DNA of 13,788 nucleotides from JBBCJM01 sp037190175 (GTDB lineage Bacteria > Pseudomonadota > Alphaproteobacteria > Rhodobacterales > Rhodobacteraceae). The stretch is taken from positions 1-13,788 of the forward strand of contig JBBCJM010000132.1 in the NCBI GenBank assembly GCA_037190175.1, read 5' to 3'. Positions 1 to 6,471 of this stretch are shown here, one piece after another. Both the position numbers and the translations under genes were made by a program. The notes under the pieces are model-generated. The model did not search any database and was not told the origin of the DNA. It was given only the letters and a program-made list of their open reading frames with translations. Within the stretch, counting starts at the first letter, position 1. Each line of letters begins with the position of its first letter.

Positions 1-109
1 GATGATCGCGGCGCTGAAGGGCGGGATGCCGCTGTCGGACCTGCTCAAGGCCACCCGGGCGGGGGATTTCCTGCCCGCCCAGCCCGGCGACATCCGCCTG
101 CCGATGTGA
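1..109 (+). CDS. C-terminal end of an unrecognised protein (partial)
   Basis: An open frame enters the window from the left in the frame of position 2 and stops at the TGA at 107-109. The visible 35 residues are MIAALKGGMPLSDLLK followed by ATRAGDFLPAQPGDIRLPM. The high GC and G/C-rich third positions fit a genuine alphaproteobacterial gene end. I do not recognise the family from this tail. It lies on the same strand as the FAD monooxygenase 110 bp downstream and could be the previous gene of the same catabolic unit, but the palindromic element between them may separate the transcripts. The first in-frame ATG at position 2 is probably internal. Confidence 0.5.
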   Translation, partial: MIAALKGGMPLSDLLKATRAGDFLPAQPGDIRLPM

Positions 110-115
110 CGGAAA

Positions 116-166
116 GGTGGGCGGATCGCCCACCCTACGCCAACCTTGCAGGGTGGGGTCCGACCC
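116..166. repeat. Short palindromic (REP-like) element with alternative hairpins
   Basis: Seven bases after the upstream stop codon there is a perfect 8-bp inverted repeat, GGTGGGCG (116-123) and CGCCCACC (127-134), with a 3-nt loop. A second perfect 8-bp pairing, CCCACCCT (129-136) with AGGGTGGG (150-157), uses part of the same arm, so the two stems exclude each other. GGG (156-158) with CCC (164-166) could make a third small stem. The GTGGGCG/CGCCCAC core followed by CTACG resembles REP-type elements scattered through Rhodobacterales genomes. It could work as a transcription end for the upstream gene or as an mRNA structure in the leader of the monooxygenase gene. There is no T-tract after the stems. 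Confidence 0.6.
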
Positions 167-203
167 TTTCCCTTCTGCACACCTGCCCCGGTCATCCGCT
201 TTC

Positions 204-209
204 AGGAGG
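204..209 (+). promoter_or_regulatory. Ribosome binding site that decides the monooxygenase start
   Basis: AGGAGG stands 10 nt before the ATG at 220. The same frame is open further upstream, with an ATG at 106 that overlaps the previous stop codon. The extra 38 codons would run through the palindromic element and encode nothing resembling a flavoprotein N-terminus, so 220 is the start. Confidence 0.8.
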
Positions 210-219
210 CATCCTTGCC

Positions 220-1842
220 ATGACCCATCCCACCTTCACCCCCGTTGCCATCGTCGGCAGCGGGCCGGCCGGGCTGTCGCTGGCCATCGAGCTTGGCCAG
301 CGCGGGATTCCCTGCGTCATCCTGGAACGCAGCCCCCGGGCCGGCCATGCGCCGCGCGCCAAGACCACGCACTGCCGCACCCGCGAACACCTGCGCCGCT
401 GGGGTATCGCCGACAAGCTTGCCGCGGCCTCGCCCTTCGGCGTCGATTATCCCACCCATATCGCCTTCGTCACCCGGCTGTCGGGGCATCTCCTGCATCG
501 GTTCGAGCACGGGCTGGACTGCAAGGCCGAACGCAACGAGCATTTCTCGGAACACGGCCAGTGGATCCCGCAATACACGCTGGAAAAAGTGCTGATCGAA
601 CACGCGCTGTCGCTGGGGGTGTCGATCCTCTACGGCCAGTCCTTCACCGGCTATGAGGAAACTGCAAGCGGGGTGGCCGTGCGGGTCCGCGATGCCGAAG
701 GGGCCGACTGGACGCTGCTTGCCGACTGGCTGGTCGGCGCCGACGGATCGGGCAGCACGGTGCGCGAGGCCATCGGGGCCAGGATGGAGGGGACCTATGG
801 CTTGTCGCGCAACCTCAACATCATCTTCCGCGCGCCGGGTCTGGCCGACAAGCACCCGCACGGGCCGGGGATCATGTACTGGCAGATCAATCCCGACGTC
901 CCCAGCCTGGTCGGGCCGATGGACAGCGACGACCGCTGGTTCTTCATGCCCACCGCCATCGCCGATGCCGCCAAGCCCACCAAGGCCGAGGCCGAGGCGA
1001 TGATCCGCCGCGCCACCGGGATCGACACCGAGATCGAGGTGCTGAGTTCAGACGACTGGGTGGCGAGCAAGCTCTTGGCCGACCGTTTTCGCCGCGGCCG
1101 GGTGTTCCTGATCGGCGACGCCGGCCACCTGCATCCGCCCTTCGGCGGGTTCGGGATGCTGCTGGGCGTGGGCGATGCGGTCGACCTGGGCTGGAAGCTG
1201 GCCGCGGTCCGGGAAGGCTGGGGCGGCTCCGACCTGTTGGACAGCTATCAGGCCGAACGCCGCCAGACCGCGCAGTTCGTGCTGGACGCGGCCGAGGCCA
1301 ACCACACCGTGCTGGCCAACCAGCTGATCCTGCCGCATATCGAGGACGAGGGGCCCGAAGGCGACGCCGCGCGGGAACAGGCCGCCGAGATGGTACGCCG
1401 GCACAAGAGTTCCGAGTTCTACGCCCGCGGCGTGGTGCTGGGCTATTGTTACCGCGACTCGCCGGTGATCGCCGACGACGGCACGCAGAAGGACTGGCAG
1501 CGGTCGATCGACTATACCCCCTCGGCCATTCCCGGCTGCATCGCGCCGCATCGCTGGCTGGCGGATGGCTCGTCGCTCTACGACCATTTCGGCGCGGGCT
1601 TCACCCTGCTGGTGACCGGCGAAACGGATGCCGCCGAGGTGGCGCGGATCCGCGACATGGCGTCGGCGCAGGGCCTGCCACTGAAGGTGGTCGCCCCGGG
1701 CGATGCGCGGCTGCCGGGGCTTTACCGCGCGGCGCTGGTGCTGATCCGGCCCGACCAGCACGTCGCCTGGCGCGGCGACCGCGCCCCCGGCCCCGAGATC
1801 ATCGCCCGCATCACCGGCCAGCGCGTTCCGGCCGAGGCATAG
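220..1842 (+). CDS. FAD-dependent aromatic-ring (phenol-type) monooxygenase
   Basis: This is a 540-residue class A flavoprotein hydroxylase of the PheA/TfdB/MhpA group. Such enzymes use NAD(P)H and O2 to add a hydroxyl ortho to an existing phenolic hydroxyl, giving a catechol. Visible motifs: the dinucleotide-binding GxGxxG at 13-18 (VGSGPAGLS), the DG motif GADGSGSTVRE around 173-183, and the GD motif GDAGHLHPPFGGFGM at 299-313. The C-terminal thioredoxin-like domain characteristic of the group carries RPDQHVAWRGD at 510-520. Length fits the family (about 520-600). The GD motif reads GDAGH rather than the usual GDAAH, and GGFGM rather than GGQGM. It ends inside the convergent LysR gene (32-bp overlap). 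The extradiol dioxygenase on the other strand is a natural next step. Family is confident; substrate is unknown. Confidence 0.88.
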   Translation: MTHPTFTPVAIVGSGPAGLSLAIELGQRGIPCVILERSPRAGHAPRAKTTHCRTREHLRRWGIADKLAAASPFGVDYPTHIAFVTRLSGHLLHRFEHGLDCKAERNEHFSEHGQWIPQYTLEKVLIEHALSLGVSILYGQSFTGYEETASGVAVRVRDAEGADWTLLADWLVGADGSGSTVREAIGARMEGTYGLSRNLNIIFRAPGLADKHPHGPGIMYWQINPDVPSLVGPMDSDDRWFFMPTAIADAAKPTKAEAEAMIRRATGIDTEIEVLSSDDWVASKLLADRFRRGRVFLIGDAGHLHPPFGGFGMLLGVGDAVDLGWKLAAVREGWGGSDLLDSYQAERRQTAQFVLDAAEANHTVLANQLILPHIEDEGPEGDAAREQAAEMVRRHKSSEFYARGVVLGYCYRDSPVIADDGTQKDWQRSIDYTPSAIPGCIAPHRWLADGSSLYDHFGAGFTLLVTGETDAAEVARIRDMASAQGLPLKVVAPGDARLPGLYRAALVLIRPDQHVAWRGDRAPGPEIIARITGQRVPAEA

Positions 1843-2776
1843 GCGGCGCCCAGACGGGTGTCAGGCCGCCGGCCTTGCGCCCGTATTGCAGCCCCGCGCG
1901 GCGGAACATGTCGAACATGAATTCCGCCAGCGGGGTCAGCGACAGGTCGGTCCGCCGTACCAGGCAGATCGGCGCGGCGGACAGATCCTCGCGCACCGGC
2001 ACCACGTCGAACAGATCGCGCGAAACGGGTGCGTTCAGGATCTGCCGCGGGATCGAGGTCAGAAGGTCGCTGTTGGCCACCGCCAGGAGCGTCGCGCTGG
2101 CCGAGGTGGTGTGCATCACCACATTGGGCATCGGCAGGCCGGCCTGCACGAAGGGACGTTCGAAATCCCCCTCGCTCTGCCGGTCGTGCACCGCCTGCTT
2201 GACCCATTCGGCCTCGGTCAGTCCGGCGATGGTGGTGGCCGCCGCCAGCGGGTGCCCCCGGCGCGCGATCACCACGCGATTGTTGGTGAACAGCGTTTCC
2301 GAGGTCACCCGGGTGCCGCGCCCGGCCTCCGAGAAAGGGCCGACGAAAAAGTCGATCTGCCCACTCAGCAGTTGCCCCTCGATCGGCTGGTAGAAGCTTT
2401 CGATGAATTTCAGCACCGCCCGGGGATGCGTGGCGCGGAAGGCCCGCACCGCCTGCGGCATCAGGGCGAAGGTCGCGATGGTCGACATGGCCACCCGCAC
2501 GTCGCCCGTCATCTCGCCCTGCAATTGCGCGATCTCTTCCCGGGCGCGGCGCAGTTCCTCCTGCACCGCGCGGGCGCGTTCCAGCATGACGCGGCCCGTT
2601 GCGGTGGGCTGCATACCGAACTGGTGGCGCTCGAACAGCGGGGTGCCCAGCTCCTGCTCCAGCTCGCGGATGGAGCGGGTGATGGCGGGCTGGGTGATAC
2701 CCAGCTGCCGCGCGGCGGCCCGCAGGCTGCCGGTCTCGGCGGTGGCGATGATGTCCCGGATCTGCGTCAGTTTCAC
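1811..2776 (-). CDS. LysR-family transcriptional regulator
   Basis: A 321-residue LysR-type regulator. The N-terminal winged helix-turn-helix spans about residues 1-60, with the signature ETGSLRAAARQLGITQPAIT at about 14-33 and LGTPLFER at 43-50. The substrate-binding co-inducer domain follows to about 290. I take the GTG at 2776 as start, because it gives the canonical KLTQIRDI opening and has AAGGAG 6 nt upstream (plus-strand 2783-2788); an ATG 14 codons earlier lacks such support. It is the last gene of a minus-strand run after the FAH-family and extradiol dioxygenase genes, 55 nt from the latter. By family habit it should respond to an aromatic substrate or ring-cleavage product and control this operon and perhaps the monooxygenase. 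Its tail after about 300 is proline- and arginine-rich and overlaps the monooxygenase 3' end. Confidence 0.9.
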   Translation of the reverse strand: MKLTQIRDIIATAETGSLRAAARQLGITQPAITRSIRELEQELGTPLFERHQFGMQPTATGRVMLERARAVQEELRRAREEIAQLQGEMTGDVRVAMSTIATFALMPQAVRAFRATHPRAVLKFIESFYQPIEGQLLSGQIDFFVGPFSEAGRGTRVTSETLFTNNRVVIARRGHPLAAATTIAGLTEAEWVKQAVHDRQSEGDFERPFVQAGLPMPNVVMHTTSASATLLAVANSDLLTSIPRQILNAPVSRDLFDVVPVREDLSAAPICLVRRTDLSLTPLAEFMFDMFRRAGLQYGRKAGGLTPVWAPPMPRPERAGR

Positions 2777-2791
2777 GGCCGGCTCCTTTTC

Positions 2792-2822
2792 GGCGATCCC
2801 GCCGGGCCGGGACAGCATCGCC
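2792..2822 (-). other. Intercistronic hairpin between dioxygenase and LysR genes
   Basis: Plus-strand GGCGAT (2792-2797) pairs with ATCGCC (2817-2822), and inside it CCCG (2798-2801) pairs with CGGG (2808-2811), leaving a 5-nt bulge. There is no T-tract. It could lower expression of the regulator relative to the enzymes or protect the upstream message. This is a structure prediction by eye only. Confidence 0.35.
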
Positions 2823-2831
2823 GATCGCCGG

Positions 2832-3794
2832 TCAGTCGGGAAGCGCCTCGTGGTTCACGATGAAATCCTCGGGGATCTGCGGGCCCCAGAGATAGATGGA
2901 ATCCTCTGGCGGATAGTCGCCGGCCTCCCAGTCGTGATCCACCGGGATATAGTCGATGTCGGCCGAATATTCCGAGTAGCTGCCCCAGGGGTCCTTCACA
3001 TAGTGGAAGTAGTTCGATCCCAGCACGTGCCGGCCGAGTCCCCAGCCTTTCTGGAACCCCTTGTCGGCCATCTGCATGGCGCCCAGGCCGATCTCGTTGA
3101 TGCCGCCCACGTCCCAGCTGCAATGGTGCAGGCCCGGGGCGCTGGACTTGGCGAAGGCCACCAGGTGGTGGTCCGACCCGTGGATGCCGTGCATGAAACA
3201 GATGCCGTCGCCCGACCGGTCGGACAGCCGCAGGCCCAGGATGCGGCTGTAGAAGGCAATGGCGCGCGGCACGTCGGGGGTGAAGATCAGCACATGCGCC
3301 AGCCGCCGCGGCCGCACCTTCGGCGCCTTCGACCGCTGCATCGACCCCATCAGGCCGGGACCGACCGAGGGCACCGCGAAGCCCTGCTTGGCGTCGGGTG
3401 TGGATTTCTCGGCCACCTTCAGCTCGATCACCATCCCGAAGGGATCGTGGAACCACACCCCGTTGCTGTCGAAGCCGCGCGGGGCGTCCATCAGGCGCAC
3501 CCCCTCGGCCTCGATCCGCCGCTTCATCGGCTCGAAATCCTCTTCATAGACAGCAAAGCTCAGGTGGCTCAGCTTCTTGCGTCCGGCCTCGCCCAGGGTG
3601 GCCCAGCGGTGGGTCGAGCCGAAGGTGTAAAGCCCCAGCCCCTCGCCCTCTTCCCGCACGTCGAGGCCGAAGGCGGTGTAGAAATCCTGCGCGACCTTCA
3701 GGTCGGGCACCACCATGTGGAAGGTGTCCATCGAGTGGATGCCCAGTTCGCCGGGCCGCTTGGTGATCCCGACCTTGCCGGTGATGGCGGTCAT
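2832..3794 (-). CDS. Type I extradiol (catechol meta-cleavage) dioxygenase, two VOC domains
   Basis: A 320-residue vicinal-oxygen-chelate protein with an N-terminal domain (about 18-128) and a catalytic C-terminal domain (about 164-280), the usual layout and length of type I extradiol dioxygenases such as BphC, XylE and HpaD. By alignment from memory, the Fe(II) ligands are H167 (AHVLIF), H224 (GLHHCSWDV) and E275 (SYSEYS). The second-sphere catalytic set is also present: H210 in SDHHLVAF, H256 in GLGRH and Y265 in NYFHYVKDP. It would open a catechol ring next to the diol with O2. The start is the ATG at 3794 behind a GGGGAG/AGAGGA purine tract, 26 nt after the FAH-family gene. The same frame stays open far upstream through the FAH gene, but that extension is not coding. 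Family and catalytic competence are well supported; the exact catechol is not. Confidence 0.88.
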   Translation of the reverse strand: MTAITGKVGITKRPGELGIHSMDTFHMVVPDLKVAQDFYTAFGLDVREEGEGLGLYTFGSTHRWATLGEAGRKKLSHLSFAVYEEDFEPMKRRIEAEGVRLMDAPRGFDSNGVWFHDPFGMVIELKVAEKSTPDAKQGFAVPSVGPGLMGSMQRSKAPKVRPRRLAHVLIFTPDVPRAIAFYSRILGLRLSDRSGDGICFMHGIHGSDHHLVAFAKSSAPGLHHCSWDVGGINEIGLGAMQMADKGFQKGWGLGRHVLGSNYFHYVKDPWGSYSEYSADIDYIPVDHDWEAGDYPPEDSIYLWGPQIPEDFIVNHEALPD

Positions 3795-3820
3795 GTCGTC
3801 CTCTCCCCCTGGTGTGGTCT

Positions 3821-4678
3821 TCAGTTCGCGGATTCGGCGCTGACCGGGTTGGACAACCTGCCCAGCCCGCTGATCTCGACCTCGCAGCTGTCGCCATGCT
3901 TCATCCAGAGTGGCGGCTTGCGGGCCAGACCCACGCCGGCGGGTGTCCCCGTCACGATCACGTCGCCGGGCCGCAGCGTCATGAACCGCGAACAGATCGC
4001 GATGATCTCGGCGACTGGGAACACCATGTCGTCGATGCGGGCCTGCTGAACCACCTGCCCGTTCAGCCGGGTGGTCAGCGTCAGCCCGGCGCAGCCCGGC
4101 GGCAGAGCCTCGGCGGTGACGAAGAACGGGCCGAAGGCGCCGGTGCAGTCGAAATTCTTGCCCGCCGTCCACTGCGGCGTCTTGAACTGGAAATCCCGGA
4201 TCGAAGCGTCGTTGAAGATCGAATAGCCGGCGACATGATCCAGCGCCTGGGCGGCCGGCACGTCGCGGGTCTCCTTGCCGATGATCGCCGCCAACTCGCC
4301 CTCGTAATCGAGCTGCTCGGACGCCTGCGGGCGGATGATCGGCGCCCCGTGCCCGATCAGCGAGGAATTGAAGCGGCCGAACAGGGTGGGGAAATCCGGC
4401 TGGGCAAAGCCGCTCTCGGCCGAATGGTCGCGGTAGTTGAGGCCGACGCAGACGATCTTTTCCGGCGCGGAGACGGGCGGCAGGAAGGTCACCTCGTCCA
4501 GATCGACCACCGGGCCCTGGCGCAGCGCCGCGGCGGCGGCTTCCAGCCGGTCGGAACGGATCAGGGACAGCAGGTCGCCGGGCCAGCCCGCATCCCCTTC
4601 GGTCAGGCCGCGGAACACCTCTCCCGCCTCGACCGCAAGCCCGGACCGGCCCGCCCGTGCGAACGCTGCAAACTTCAT
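3821..4678 (-). CDS. Fumarylacetoacetate hydrolase (FAH)-fold hydrolase
   Basis: A 285-residue member of the FAH family (acylpyruvate, maleylpyruvate and fumarylpyruvate hydrolases, HpaG-like isomerase/decarboxylases, 2-oxopent-4-enoate hydratase relatives). The metal-binding residues are visible: E126 and E128 in LDYEGELA, and D157 in GYSIFNDASIRDFQ. Other family marks are GLNYRDHSAE (79-88), GKNFD (173-177) and TGTPAGVG (243-250). The N-terminal 70 residues are the small extra domain found in the longer members. It is the first gene of the minus-strand operon, with a GGGGGAG tract 5 nt before the ATG. With the adjacent extradiol dioxygenase it most likely processes the ring-opened keto-enol product by C-C hydrolysis or isomerisation. 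Which reaction cannot be told from sequence alone. Confidence 0.85.
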   Translation of the reverse strand: MKFAAFARAGRSGLAVEAGEVFRGLTEGDAGWPGDLLSLIRSDRLEAAAAALRQGPVVDLDEVTFLPPVSAPEKIVCVGLNYRDHSAESGFAQPDFPTLFGRFNSSLIGHGAPIIRPQASEQLDYEGELAAIIGKETRDVPAAQALDHVAGYSIFNDASIRDFQFKTPQWTAGKNFDCTGAFGPFFVTAEALPPGCAGLTLTTRLNGQVVQQARIDDMVFPVAEIIAICSRFMTLRPGDVIVTGTPAGVGLARKPPLWMKHGDSCEVEISGLGRLSNPVSAESAN

Positions 4679-4704
4679 CGCGACTCCCCCTCTGGATCGG
4701 GGGG

Positions 4705-4733
4705 ACGGTAGGCAAGAGAAGTATACATGTCAA
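4705..4733 (-). promoter_or_regulatory. Candidate promoter of the FAH-dioxygenase-LysR operon
   Basis: Read on the minus strand, a perfect -35 TTGACA (4733-4728) is followed after 17 nt by TACCGT (4710-4705), a weak -10. The stretch between also contains TATAC (GTATAC palindrome at 4721-4726). It lies 27-55 bp before the FAH-family ATG. The -35 is good; the -10 is uncertain. Confidence 0.4.
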
Positions 4734-4736
4734 CTG

Positions 4737-4751
4737 ATAATAGATTATTAT
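4737..4751. promoter_or_regulatory. AT-rich 15-bp dyad, candidate LysR box
   Basis: ATAATA-GAT-TATTAT is a perfect 6-bp inverted repeat in an AT-rich island within GC-rich DNA. It contains a T-N11-A core (T4738, A4750), the classic LysR-type binding pattern, and sits just upstream of the predicted -35 of the operon that encodes the LysR protein. Assignment to that regulator is inference. Confidence 0.45.
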
Positions 4752-4898
4752 GAAAATACTGTTATTTGGCGCCCAGGATGATTCTTGGCCGGAGGCCGCG
4801 GGCCGGAGTTCCGGTTCGGGGGATCGAACCCGTGGGGACAAAAAATCCATAAACGTGCGTTTGTCCGAGCATGGACCGATTGCGCGCTTTACCCAGGA

Positions 4899-4940
4899 AT
4901 GTCTATGTATTTGACATCCGCCTGTTTCGCTTCCTATCAG
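4899..4940 (+). promoter_or_regulatory. GntR gene promoter with overlapping inverted repeat
   Basis: TTGACA (4911-4916) and TATCAG (4935-4940), 18 nt apart, make a reasonable sigma-70-type promoter, with the ATG 36 nt past the -10. An inverted repeat ATGTC-N9-GACAT (4899-4917) overlaps the -35, where an autorepressor would bind. The TTGACAT half recurs on the minus strand at 4727-4733 in the divergent promoter. Confidence 0.5.
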
Positions 4941-4975
4941 CGAACCAGGGACAGACGTGAAGGAGGGCGGATCCG

Positions 4976-5662
4976 ATGCCCAAGGCGACCGGCCAGAGCA
5001 TGACCTCCATGGCCTATGACCGCATCCGGGCCGACATTCTGCGCGGGCGGTTCGGGGCCGACGAAAAGATCAAGATCTCCGAGGTGGTGAAGGACCTGGG
5101 CCTCAGCCTCAGTGCCGTGCGCGAGGCGCTGTCGCGGCTGGGTTCGGAAGGGCTGGTCGTGGCCGAGACCAACAAGGGCTATCGCGTCGCCAAGATCACC
5201 GAGGCGGAACTGGCCGACCTGACCCGCACCCGGGTGATGATCGAATGCGAATGTCTGACCAGCGCCATCCGCCACGGCGACCTGCGGTGGGAGGCCAATA
5301 TCGTCGCGGCCGAATTCGAACTGTCGCGCCTGCCGCTCTACGATCCCGACAACCCCGGCCGTGGCAACCCCGAATGGAACGCCGCGCACAAGAGGTTCCA
5401 CGAGGCGCTGGTGGCGGCCTGCGACAGCCCCTGGATGCTGAGGCTGCGCGAGATGCTGTTCGTGCAGGCTGAACGCTATCGCGTGGCCACCCTGCAAAGC
5501 CGGCAGAACCGCGACCTGGAACAGGAACACCGCGCCATCGCCCAGGCCACCATCGCGCGCGACATCCCCCAGGCCACCACCCTGCTGCGCGACCATCTGC
5601 AGACCACCCGCCGGATCCTGATGGATACCGTGGTGGAAAGCCCGGCACGCCCGCGCGGCTGA
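4976..5662 (+). CDS. GntR-family regulator, FadR/FCD type
   Basis: A 228-residue regulator with an N-terminal winged helix (about 10-74), including LSLSAVREALSRLGSEGLV at about 43-61. A C-terminal all-helical FCD domain (about 77-215) follows. Candidate metal- or ligand-binding residues of the FCD domain are H142 (AHKRFHEAL), H185 (QEHRAI) and H207 (DHLQTT). AAGGAGG at 4960-4966 lies 9 nt before the ATG. It diverges from the ring-cleavage operon, an arrangement typical of a local repressor released by a pathway acid. The inverted repeat over its own -35 and the shared TTGACAT in the facing promoter suggest control of both directions. Two local regulators (GntR and LysR) for one short operon is notable. 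Family assignment is firm; the ligand is unknown. Confidence 0.9.
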   Translation: MPKATGQSMTSMAYDRIRADILRGRFGADEKIKISEVVKDLGLSLSAVREALSRLGSEGLVVAETNKGYRVAKITEAELADLTRTRVMIECECLTSAIRHGDLRWEANIVAAEFELSRLPLYDPDNPGRGNPEWNAAHKRFHEALVAACDSPWMLRLREMLFVQAERYRVATLQSRQNRDLEQEHRAIAQATIARDIPQATTLLRDHLQTTRRILMDTVVESPARPRG

Positions 5663-5673
5663 CCGGGCGAGAC

Positions 5674-5695
5674 CTGTCGCAGACGATTGCGACGG
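5674..5695. terminator. Hairpin between convergent GntR and MarR genes
   Basis: GTCGCA (5676-5681) and TGCGAC (5688-5693) pair perfectly across a 6-nt loop, and T5675/G5694 and C5674/G5695 extend the stem to 8 bp. It sits in the 63-bp gap between two convergent stops, where a bidirectional terminator is expected. No T-run follows on either strand, so it would be a weak intrinsic terminator. Confidence 0.45.
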
Positions 5696-5725
5696 CTTCA
5701 CCGCGCCTGGTACGCCAGTTACTGA

Positions 5726-6232
5726 TTACTGCGCTTCAAGATTGGAGCGGATGATCTCGAGATAGGCATTGAACTGCTGCACATCCTGCGCGCTCATCCC
5801 CTTCAGGAGCTTCTTCTGACGTTCAATCAGAACGGGATAGACGCGCGAATGCAGATCGTAGCCCGACCGGGTCAGCCTCCAGACCTTGCCCTTCCGGCTC
5901 TTTCCGGTACCGGTTGCATGGCCGTCTTCTTCAAGGCGCATGACAGAACGGCTTACCGCTGCCTTGTCGACACCCAGCATCTCGGCCAGGACCGTCACCG
6001 TGGAATCAGGTTCGCGCGCCAGCATGCCGACCATCCGGACATCCATGACGTTCATCCCGAATTTCTCGATATAAACCCGCACCAGGCTTCGGGTATAAAG
6101 GTTTGCAGTGTTTACCAGCCGAATCGAAGGGGTCTTCGACTGGCTGACCGTCTTGATCGGCAGACCGGACGATACATCCTTCACGACCACCGAAAAGTCG
6201 TCGTCGTCGAAATCACTCCAAGTCTTGGTCAT
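5726..6232 (-). CDS. MarR-family transcriptional regulator
   Basis: A 168-residue MarR-type winged-helix protein. A 35-residue N-terminal extension with an acidic run (DFDDDDFS) precedes the core. The DNA-binding domain spans about 60-125: VTVLAEMLGVDKAAVSRS at about 79-96 is the helix-turn-helix and GTGKSRKGKVWRLT (108-121) the wing. The C-terminal helix (about 126-168) completes the dimer domain. I chose the ATG at 6232; a TTG at 6241 in frame would add three residues. It is divergent from the P450-TRAP-demethylase run and is probably its ligand-responsive repressor. In Sphingobium SYK-6 a MarR-type protein (DesR) controls the LigM-type demethylase genes, which fits this neighbourhood. Local GC is clearly lower than in flanking genes (33 of 60 bases at 5761-5820). 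Confidence 0.88.
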   Translation of the reverse strand: MTKTWSDFDDDDFSVVVKDVSSGLPIKTVSQSKTPSIRLVNTANLYTRSLVRVYIEKFGMNVMDVRMVGMLAREPDSTVTVLAEMLGVDKAAVSRSVMRLEEDGHATGTGKSRKGKVWRLTRSGYDLHSRVYPVLIERQKKLLKGMSAQDVQQFNAYLEIIRSNLEAQ

Positions 6233-6303
6233 CCGCCTCAACTTCTCTCAACTGCCGGACGGTTCCATTCGCCAGCCAGAATGCCGGCGTTCGGATCGCC
6301 AAT

Positions 6304-6315
6304 TTCCAGCTGGAA
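6304..6315. promoter_or_regulatory. Perfect 12-bp palindrome at the marR transcription start (operator candidate)
   Basis: TTCCAGCTGGAA reads identically on both strands and covers the expected start of transcription, 5 nt past the predicted marR -10. That is where an autorepressor would block the polymerase. No binding evidence exists in the sequence beyond symmetry and position. Confidence 0.4.
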
Positions 6316-6319
6316 GCCG

Positions 6320-6348
6320 ATACTAGGCGAGTGCTGCACTGGTTTCAA
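6320..6348 (-). promoter_or_regulatory. Predicted marR promoter
   Basis: On the minus strand, TTGAAA (6348-6343, five of six consensus bases) is followed after exactly 17 nt by TAGTAT (6325-6320, four of six). The predicted start near 6313 gives a leader of about 80 nt to the ATG at 6232. Confidence 0.5.
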
Positions 6349-6362
6349 GGCGCTATTAACTT

Positions 6363-6374
6363 GGGTCGCGACCC
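6363..6374. promoter_or_regulatory. Perfect 12-bp palindrome upstream of the marR -35
   Basis: GGGTCGCGACCC is fully symmetric, 15 bp upstream of the marR -35 and 59 bp centre to centre from TTCCAGCTGGAA. The two sequences differ, so they would not obviously bind the same protein. Self-complementary GC-rich 12-mers can arise by chance in such DNA. Confidence 0.3.
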
Positions 6375-6471
6375 GGCGATGCAGGCCCCGACCCCTGCGC
6401 AGCCCCTCGCTTCCCGACCCCGATCGACCATCCCGCCGGACCGCCCCCAGCGGCCAAGGGGAGATGCACTA

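Noticed and set aside
106..219. Upstream start for the FAD monooxygenase
   Set aside because: It would run through the palindromic element and overlap the previous stop; the Shine-Dalgarno sequence and flavoprotein fold both favour 220.
4813..4845. Possible tRNA T-arm on the minus strand (GGGTTCGATCCCCCG)
   Set aside because: It looks like a T-loop, but the stem does not pair properly, and no anticodon arm, D arm or acceptor stem is present nearby. It is better explained as the GGTTCG-N6-CGAACC inverted repeat.
2832..4850. A continuous 672-codon minus-strand frame covering the dioxygenase and far upstream
   Set aside because: Only the part from 3794 downwards resembles a protein family. The rest is an off-frame reading of the FAH-family gene, as often happens in GC-rich DNA.
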